DNA from: a virus
Reading direction: 5' to 3' (one strand)
Length of the DNA: 64,000 nt
IMG/VR virus record: IMGVR_UViG_3300023171_000013
Span: 1 to 64,000 of that record
In this document: piece by piece, positions 58,856-64,000 of the stretch
How positions within the stretch are numbered: the stretch's first letter is position 1
Layout: each line of letters begins with the position of its first letter
Program-made: the position numbers and the translations under genes
Notes under the pieces: generated by a model
What the model was told of the DNA's origin: nothing
The model's database searches: none
Seen by the model: the letters and a program-made list of their open reading frames with translations, nothing else

Positions 58856-59191
58856 ATGAAGCTCATAATCGCAGGTGGCAGAGACTACGAACTCGACGGA
58901 GCCGACTACGACAAGCTAGACGCGATCAAGGGCATTACTGAAATTGTTTCAGGCGGAGCCACGGGCGCAGATGCTTGCGGAGAATTCTATGCCGGTGTAA
59001 ACAATATTCCGGTTAAACGGTTTCCTGCTGATTGGGGTCTTTACGGTAAAGTCGCTGGTCCTATCCGTAATCGTAAGATGGCAGATTATGCGGACGCTGT
59101 TGCCTTGTTCAAAGGAGACAAAGGAACAGCCAATATGCGTGCAGAGGCACAACGCGTAGGCTTAATCATCTACGACTTCACCTCCACATGA
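58856..59191 (+). CDS. SLOG-domain (DprA/YpsA-like) protein (111 aa)
   Basis: MKLIIAGGRDY, VSGGATGADACGEFYA and VAGPIRNRKMADYADA are the glycine-rich nucleotide-binding loops of the YspA/YpsA-like SLOG family, Rossmann proteins that bind nucleotide ligands. In phages they are common and of unknown function, with possible roles in NAD or nucleotide signalling. Octamer at 59011. Confidence 0.8.
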   Translation: MKLIIAGGRDYELDGADYDKLDAIKGITEIVSGGATGADACGEFYAGVNNIPVKRFPADWGLYGKVAGPIRNRKMADYADAVALFKGDKGTANMRAEAQRVGLIIYDFTST

Positions 59192-59388
59192 AAATCAGAA
59201 TCGACAAATGCACTTCTCCCTCTGCTTGGTATGCCAACCGAGTAGGCGAAGTCCTGCCTGTTGTTCGCTTTGAAGCCAACCGCCACCCAGCACAAGGAAT
59301 ACCCGAAGACGTGTATTGGTGCCGCGAGGGTGGAACCTACAACGCACTCAACTACGTTCGCCGCTCTGATGCCACCGAGGTAGATTGA
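59188..59388 (+). CDS. Hypothetical protein (66 aa)
   Basis: ATGA-coupled to the SLOG gene. Contains CTSPSAWYANRVGEVLPV and REGGTYNALNYVRRSD, a small beta domain common in phage proteins of unknown role. Confidence 0.55.
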   Translation: MKIRIDKCTSPSAWYANRVGEVLPVVRFEANRHPAQGIPEDVYWCREGGTYNALNYVRRSDATEVD

Positions 59389-59392
59389 TTCT

Positions 59393-59406
59393 GCTTACTT
59401 CCTTGC
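59393..59406 (+). promoter_or_regulatory. Conserved upstream element GCTTACTTCCTTGC
   Basis: Exact 14-base match to 3647 and 22956; 40 bases before the 59447 start. Confidence 0.55.
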
Positions 59407-59446
59407 CCACTCACAATTTCTCCTCCGTATCTCTCAATCAGAACCT

Positions 59447-59692
59447 ATGAAATATCCAAATAATCCAGAAGTAATTGTTACAGTAGAAAAAATCAACAAT
59501 GATGGCGATACGGTTAATCATGGCGATAAAATCGCTGGAATTGAAGTTCGCCAACCAGAAGGAGCACACGATGCCGAAGTAACTATTGATATTCGTAACC
59601 ACACCCGAAGCGGTAATCTCGTGCTTCGATTCCCATTCACTGAATTTATGGCTGCTCTTTCATTAGCTACCGTAAACACGGTGCGTGACTAA
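59447..59692 (+). CDS. Hypothetical protein (81 aa)
   Basis: Beta-rich (AEVTIDIRNHTRSGNLVLRFPF). First gene after an upstream element. Function unknown. Confidence 0.55.
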   Translation: MKYPNNPEVIVTVEKINNDGDTVNHGDKIAGIEVRQPEGAHDAEVTIDIRNHTRSGNLVLRFPFTEFMAALSLATVNTVRD

Positions 59693-59702
59693 TTAAAACC
59701 AA

Positions 59703-60236
59703 ATGAGCACGAAAAAGAACAAGATCACGAAACTTCCGAAAGGATTGCCGGATTGTCCTAAACCACCAGTTGGATGCTACTGGAAATATATGGGTAGTGG
59801 ATGGCTAAGTAAGTGTGAACTCTATATTTTTATTAATCCAAATGATGATAACAGATGGTTCTATGGACATGGACAATCAGCCGGATTCTATAATGTTCAT
59901 TACTGCATTCCGATCAAGCACCCCGCGCCGTCCCATGCCGACTGTGATGCAGCCAAACTGGATCGTGTCTTGAAGCTGGCCGAAAAACTGCGCCCGAAGA
60001 TGGACGCGCTGGACCGCAAGACCCGCAAGGTTCTCGAAGCCGAGGGGCGTAAGACAATCGCAGCAGGCGCGAAGGTGAACAAAACGAAGTCTGAACGCTG
60101 GACGTATTCAGCCTACCGCGCGAATCTCAAGCTCGATGGTAAAACTTTCGCCATCGTCACGCCCAACGGGAAGGATGCGTTGTCCGACGAAGACGCTCGG
60201 ACCATGCTGGACGCGCTGAACGGAGGCCGCAAGTGA
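59703..60236 (+). CDS. Hypothetical protein (177 aa)
   Basis: N-terminal aromatic part (PVGCYWKYMGSGWLS, WFYGHGQSAGFY) then Lys-rich helix and a small C-terminal domain. Base composition changes from AT-rich to GC-rich near residue 75, suggesting a fusion. Function unknown. Confidence 0.55.
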   Translation: MSTKKNKITKLPKGLPDCPKPPVGCYWKYMGSGWLSKCELYIFINPNDDNRWFYGHGQSAGFYNVHYCIPIKHPAPSHADCDAAKLDRVLKLAEKLRPKMDALDRKTRKVLEAEGRKTIAAGAKVNKTKSERWTYSAYRANLKLDGKTFAIVTPNGKDALSDEDARTMLDALNGGRK

Positions 60237-60478
60237 ACACCTACCTACTTATCATCTGCGCCGCGATCCTCGCAGTGTTCATCCTTTGCCTACTCGCCTA
60301 CCGAATGGGCCATCGCCACGGCGTAATGGATGCAGACAAGTTTGCCCACCAACAAGGATTCAAACGCGGCTACGACACAGCTTGGGTAGATCGTCAAATC
60401 CATGACGCCAAACAGAGGGAACTCCGCACAGGCCGTTGCCCACAAGGACGCTTCACGAAGAAGCCCCAAATTGGTTAA
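60233..60478 (+). CDS. Small membrane-anchored protein (81 aa)
   Basis: N-terminal membrane segment (YLLIICAAILAVFILCLLAY) followed by a basic soluble part. ATGA-coupled. Its stop codon lies in an octamer. Confidence 0.55.
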   Translation: MNTYLLIICAAILAVFILCLLAYRMGHRHGVMDADKFAHQQGFKRGYDTAWVDRQIHDAKQRELRTGRCPQGRFTKKPQIG

Positions 60479-60481
60479 ACG

Positions 60482-60775
60482 ATGCCAACGGACGAATACC
60501 AGAGGGAACGCAATCGGCTAAAGATGGCTGTATACCGAGCGCGTAATATTGAGAAGTGCCGCGAACAATCGAGACAAGCCGTAAGGCGTATGCGAGAACG
60601 GCTAAAAGCAGAAGGTAAACCGCGCACCATAGAACCTAAACGTATCCTCGCCAAACAACTTCGTCCGAAACCAGTAGTAAAACTAACGCGTGCACCAAAG
60701 AAACCAGCTAAACCAATCGACCGCATATCCCTTTTGAGAGAGCGGTTCATGGCCTTTAGAGAAAAGAAACAATGA
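60482..60775 (+). CDS. Basic coiled-coil protein (97 aa)
   Basis: Arg/Lys-rich throughout, with a leading helix like a basic DNA-binding region (RERNRLKMAVYRARNIEKCR). Function unknown. Confidence 0.55.
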   Translation: MPTDEYQRERNRLKMAVYRARNIEKCREQSRQAVRRMRERLKAEGKPRTIEPKRILAKQLRPKPVVKLTRAPKKPAKPIDRISLLRERFMAFREKKQ

Positions 60776-60948
60776 AATACACTAAATCCCTAATCACCAT
60801 CTACACATTGGTAGCTATCATTACCTTTGGTCATGTATGGAATCGACCATGGACCGAGCAACTGAAAAACAGCGAAGGCTTACTATTGGTAAGCGCAACA
60901 GCAAGTGCGGCTTGGCCTTTTTATTGGTCTGTCATAGCATGGGAATAA
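60772..60948 (+). CDS. Small membrane protein (58 aa)
   Basis: ATG at 60772 overlaps the preceding stop. Two hydrophobic segments (SLITIYTLVAIITFGHV and LLLVSATASAAWPFYW). Confidence 0.5.
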   Translation: MKYTKSLITIYTLVAIITFGHVWNRPWTEQLKNSEGLLLVSATASAAWPFYWSVIAWE

Positions 60949-60956
60949 AAAAGTGG

Positions 60957-60990
60957 GAGGGCGTTAACGAATGATACGCCCCTAGGGTTG
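60957..60990 (+). other. Hairpin with CTAGGG element
   Basis: GGGCGT pairs with ACGCCC around 11 bases, followed by CCTAGGGTTG. It lies before the 61119 gene; terminator or leader function unknown. Confidence 0.35.
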
Positions 60991-61118
60991 AACTATCGAG
61001 GATAACCAGAAACCCCGCACTCGCCCTTTTACCCGAGAACAATCCGTAGTGTGCCGCGAAGCCTTAGCAAGAACTGAATCTAAGATTCGATAAACAAAGA
61101 ATGATTAGCTAATAATTT

Positions 61119-61382
61119 ATGGATACAATCTTCAAATACCCTATTGAAATTACAGATAAACAAACTCTGCAAATACCGTCGCAGTCCTCTCCGCTTTACG
61201 CTGGACTAGACCCCAATGGGAAACCCTGCATTTGGTGCTGCGTAGATAGTAACAAGACTAACCACGAGGTTACAGTTTATGTTGTCGGAACAGGCAACCC
61301 AATGCCCGAGCGCAACCCCACACTTATCTATGTCGGTAGCTTTGTGCAAAGATCGTTTGTATGGCATATCTTCATGCGCTAA
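61119..61382 (+). CDS. Conserved small phage protein (87 aa)
   Basis: FKYPIEITDKQTLQIPS...GKPCIWCCVD...VVGTGNPMPE...YVGSFVQRSFVWHIF follows a pattern seen in many small phage proteins of unknown function. Ends five bases before the convergent gene. Confidence 0.65.
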   Translation: MDTIFKYPIEITDKQTLQIPSQSSPLYAGLDPNGKPCIWCCVDSNKTNHEVTVYVVGTGNPMPERNPTLIYVGSFVQRSFVWHIFMR

Positions 61383-61386
61383 AACA

Positions 61387-61959
61387 TTACCCTAGTTTCC
61401 GAACAAAGCACGCCTCTGGTGAACGCTCCTTGTTCGACTCAGAAAACTTAGGCTTGTGCATGTAGGTAGCCACGGATGTAGCCCACTTATGCAACCGGCA
61501 GAATGAGTCATCCAGTGGTGTAGCCCTCATCCCCTTGAGAAGCGCAGCCCTGCGCTCCATTTCCTCTGTCTCAGGAGAGTAGGCCCAGTCTATCTCCGAT
61601 GCATATTTGCATCCCTCGCACCCCGGCCAACGTTCCTTTGCCTCGGTCTTTGAGCAAAGCGTTACATTCCCTGCCTTATATACTTCGCTTAACCATTCGC
61701 GTAGGGGCTGGATATGCGCAGGGATACCCACGGGTTTCGGCGGCATACCATCATCCAAGATAAGCCAAGGAGCTATTGTTTCGTAATAGCCAAGAACATC
61801 CTGCTTCGGAGTTCCTAACGGCCATGAGTTCGCCAGCCGATAATCCTGCACCGCCTTTACAAGATCAGGAAAACTATCGGCACGAATAATCTGCCCCCTA
61901 TCGGTGAAGTGATGACCGCCTATTGGCTTACGCTGTGCGCTAGGATTGATATGTTTCAT
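61387..61959 (-). CDS. Hypothetical Cys-containing protein (190 aa)
   Basis: CSKTEAKERWPGCEGCKYAS and later CRLH and CFVR suggest a metal site. Distal gene of the terminase operon. Function unknown. Confidence 0.5.
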   Translation of the reverse strand: MKHINPSAQRKPIGGHHFTDRGQIIRADSFPDLVKAVQDYRLANSWPLGTPKQDVLGYYETIAPWLILDDGMPPKPVGIPAHIQPLREWLSEVYKAGNVTLCSKTEAKERWPGCEGCKYASEIDWAYSPETEEMERRAALLKGMRATPLDDSFCRLHKWATSVATYMHKPKFSESNKERSPEACFVRKLG

Positions 61960-62201
61960 TCTTCTTTTTCCTCCTCCTTGGCCTCAACAGTATCAAAAAC
62001 CTGTTCGCTGCTCAGTTCCATCTCATCACAAACATCCGTCTCCCTATCAGGGAAGCAAACGTCGTAACGAGGAACCAGCCTATCCGACATTAGGAATACG
62101 TTAATCACTATGCCTCGTTCGCCGCTCAAGGCGTGATACACAATATCTCCTACCCAAAATCGGGTAAGCACTATCCGTTTTGTTAGCTCAGGTTGTTTCA
62201 T
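61956..62201 (-). CDS. Hypothetical protein (81 aa)
   Basis: A barrel-like N-terminus (VLTRFWVGDIVYHALSGERG) with an acidic end. Overlaps terminase and the next gene by ATGA, so likely cotranslated. Confidence 0.55.
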   Translation of the reverse strand: MKQPELTKRIVLTRFWVGDIVYHALSGERGIVINVFLMSDRLVPRYDVCFPDRETDVCDEMELSSEQVFDTVEAKEEEKEE

Positions 62202-64000
62202 AGTTCTAGGTTATCCTTACCATTTCCTTCCCCGCAAATAGAATCCGGCTCATCCACCGTTTCCTGTTTAACCGATTCAGAGTCTTGTGAGGTATGCCGA
62301 GAATCAATCTGCTCCACCATACCGGGTAAAACATGCCCCCTTGTCCTGACTAACTGGACACACTGAATCACACTGTCTGCTTCGTCACAGCTACGTTGAT
62401 TTCTCGCCTTATACTCATCCTTGCTCTCCACCTTCATAGTTGCGTTTTTCGCATACCTGAATCGGCGAGAACTCAACTGGACATTGATCGGAGACGAAGG
62501 AACTACAGGGTTAATCACAATAGCCCCCACAGTTGGGTTTAACCACTCACGGAAGGCAAACCACATTTCAGAGCTTATCCCTTGGAAACGATTAGACGCA
62601 GGCTCTTGGTCTTCTGAAAGCACCATCAGGTCTGTCGCACCATCACCCCAGTTGATACCCATGATCTTCCCCCAGTATTTGGTAAGGTGAGAGAACGTGC
62701 CAAGTCCATTACCGGACTTATCCACTACCACCCACTCAGGAGCAATCCCCAGCATCTTGCAACGCCCAGTGATTTCCTCGCTCATCTGAATAGAGTCATA
62801 GGATTTCTCCATCTGGATAATCTGGTGAATCTCCAAGACGTGACGCGGCTTCTTCTTCCCCGCGCTCGTGCGATCCAAGTAGTCCTCATACTTCCCATCC
62901 TGTCTTCGCCAGCCTTTAGCCAGCCCCCATTTGAAGACAGTCATCTGTGCCGTGTCCGCTCCTTGGAACGCTAGGTCCACACTTGCTCCCATCGTCGGCT
63001 TACCGAGCCACACAGGTTCACCGCGTGCCTCAGTAGTCCACGTTGCAGGAATAATCGTATTCGCACTACCCTTAACAGGTGGCCAACCACGGCAGAAGCA
63101 AAAATATGAAGGGGAACTATCTGCACCATCACCCTTTAGGTAATTAAGAAATCCCTCGTAAGTCTGAATGCCGGGATAGATTTCCTTCTTCGCCAGAACA
63201 TTCTCCGACTGCGCACCATCTAGGCGCGTAACATGCCACCCCTTCTTGCTCTCCCACTCATAGAGTTTATCCAAGTCATCCTCAATCCATCCATGCATAG
63301 GCTCTGCCATTTGCACAACCAGTTTGCTCATATCCTCGGGGTTAAACGCCAACGCAATCTTAACGTGATCCTTCCCCTTGATTGACCCCTTGATGGATTC
63401 AAAGTCCGTGAATGGACCAACCGGCCAATTCTGTGTTTCATCCCCTAGCACGCGAAGCCGTGACATGAACCCGAATCGAGGATGCTCAGTCTTGCGAACA
63501 GGCTTTGGCTTAAACCCCTTCAAGTCACCCGTAGAACTAGACGAGTGTTTAACCGCAACCCCGTGGAATCCAAAGTAAGGTCCGGCATCCGTCATCCCGA
63601 TAAACAGATCATGCTCACGGTAGGTAATATTTTGCTCGTCGTTATCCGTAATTGGAACCGCCGCAGCCTTGAGCAATGACCAGATATGCGCAAAAAGATT
63701 TGTCTTCAAGTGGCCCTCGTCTCGGGAGATAACCTTGATCGTCGTAAAATAAGGGTCACGAATCCAGTCCAAAAGCATCCAAGCTCCTGCGCTATAAGTC
63801 TTTGAGGATGACGCAGCACCTTGCAAGAGAATGAGATTATGGCTACTAAGAGATTCAAATACTCTACGCACAAACATCGGCTCCACGTTGAACATGGTAT
63901 TGCCCCACAGGAGGGTAGCCGCTAAAAGGTAATCGTCATTATCCAGCAAACGTTGCAGGAATGCCCTCACGATAATCTTAGCCTCGGCATACTGCGCAAC
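62198..64000 (-). CDS. terL: Large terminase subunit, 5' end beyond window
   Basis: The frame stays open to the window edge (before the GTG at 63970), so the start is missing. Visible motifs: an unusual Walker A LLQGAASSSKTYSAG, Walker B-like LRVLGDE, then nuclease residues VDLAFQGADTAQ, VVVDKSGNG and EADSVIQC. It packages DNA through the portal and cuts concatemers. Four octamer copies. Confidence 0.85.
   Translation of the reverse strand, partial: VAQYAEAKIIVRAFLQRLLDNDDYLLAATLLWGNTMFNVEPMFVRRVFESLSSHNLILLQGAASSSKTYSAGAWMLLDWIRDPYFTTIKVISRDEGHLKTNLFAHIWSLLKAAAVPITDNDEQNITYREHDLFIGMTDAGPYFGFHGVAVKHSSSSTGDLKGFKPKPVRKTEHPRFGFMSRLRVLGDETQNWPVGPFTDFESIKGSIKGKDHVKIALAFNPEDMSKLVVQMAEPMHGWIEDDLDKLYEWESKKGWHVTRLDGAQSENVLAKKEIYPGIQTYEGFLNYLKGDGADSSPSYFCFCRGWPPVKGSANTIIPATWTTEARGEPVWLGKPTMGASVDLAFQGADTAQMTVFKWGLAKGWRRQDGKYEDYLDRTSAGKKKPRHVLEIHQIIQMEKSYDSIQMSEEITGRCKMLGIAPEWVVVDKSGNGLGTFSHLTKYWGKIMGINWGDGATDLMVLSEDQEPASNRFQGISSEMWFAFREWLNPTVGAIVINPVVPSSPINVQLSSRRFRYAKNATMKVESKDEYKARNQRSCDEADSVIQCVQLVRTRGHVLPGMVEQIDSRHTSQDSESVKQETVDEPDSICGEGNGKDNLEL

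Larger units (their letters stand above)
2382..63554. repeat. GTTTAACC octamer, about 53 dispersed copies
   Basis: Exact copies read GTTTAACC on the + strand starting at 2382, 5655, 6180, 7892, 8637, 9187, 10004, 12870, 13461, 14317, 14779, 15443, 15805, 16719, 17238, 17863, 18116, 19509, 19983, 20946, 21301, 21934, 24188, 24425, 26486, 26934, 27390, 36198, 40244, 45380, 47849, 49899, 54685, 62266, 62537, 63547. They read GGTTAAAC (- strand) at 4182, 4470, 11110, 18790, 20351, 31141, 32098, 33580, 36944, 45354, 49144, 50667, 51791, 54395, 59011, 60473, 63340. About 2 are expected by chance in 64 kb on both strands. The usual context is (C/T)GTTTAACC(G/A). Copies lie in all reading frames, in intergenic DNA, at stop codons and in one tRNA, so the constraint is on DNA or RNA, not protein. 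Confidence 0.9.

Noticed and set aside
1-64000. CRISPR array
   Set aside because: No regularly spaced direct repeats of 20-40 bases were seen; the octamer is dispersed and irregular.
1-64000. Alternative genetic code or stop-codon recoding
   Set aside because: TAA, TAG and TGA all end well-bounded genes, no large gene carries internal stops, and no clear suppressor tRNA was found.
1-64000. Temperate phage or attachment site
   Set aside because: No integrase or excisionase was found; the small HTH proteins fit regulators in a lytic operon equally well.

Overview
This window is most likely part of a lytic, podovirus-type tailed bacteriophage genome. It has a large terminase (cut by the right edge), a large portal, a scaffold-like protein, a capsid candidate, tail-tube/nozzle-like proteins, a 1,892-residue internal virion or polyvalent protein, tail fibres and a tailspike. 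There is no tail-length tape-measure/sheath module and no integrase. A DnaB-type helicase, an SSB-like protein, a RusA-like resolvase and a PD-(D/E)XK nuclease are present, but no DNA or RNA polymerase, so more genome must lie outside. The host cannot be named from the sequence. Most genes start without a clear Shine-Dalgarno sequence, while a few small genes have a perfect AAGGAGG.

Layout. 1-3545: a dense tRNA array, 32 assignable tRNAs covering all 20 amino acids plus six remnants or odd tRNA-like units, interrupted by one HNH gene. 3692-7968 (+): HNH protein, metallophosphatase and small overlapping genes, closed by an intrinsic terminator. 8003-9586 (-): GIY-YIG and NUMOD-type homing genes. 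9599-10555: non-coding divergent region. 10556-17491 (+): MoxR-like ATPase with a VWA-like partner, then a tightly packed train of small accessory genes. 17488-22882 (-): DNA metabolism (RusA, PD-(D/E)XK nuclease, SSB-like) with tiny genes. 22980-57328 (-): virion genes, a cupin-SET protein, four glycosyltransferase-like genes between capsid and scaffold, portal and DnaB, with two HNH genes inserted on the opposite strand. 57495-61382 (+): a probable small RNA followed by small genes. 61387-64000 (-): two small genes and terminase.

Three things stand out. First, most tRNAs have rewired elbows: the D-loop G18G19 and T-loop T54T55C56 are replaced together, in a covarying way (A18G19 with G55C56, G18U19 with U55A56, A18C19 with G55G56), beside a few canonical tRNAs in the same array. 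Second, the octamer GTTTAACC occurs about 53 times where about 2 are expected, in all reading frames, at stop codons, between genes and even inside a tRNA. Third, a compact structured RNA with a GAAA tetraloop and its own terminator lies between the divergent dnaB and small-gene operons. Its upstream element is also found before several other operons. Calls rest on reading the sequence by eye; no database search was run.
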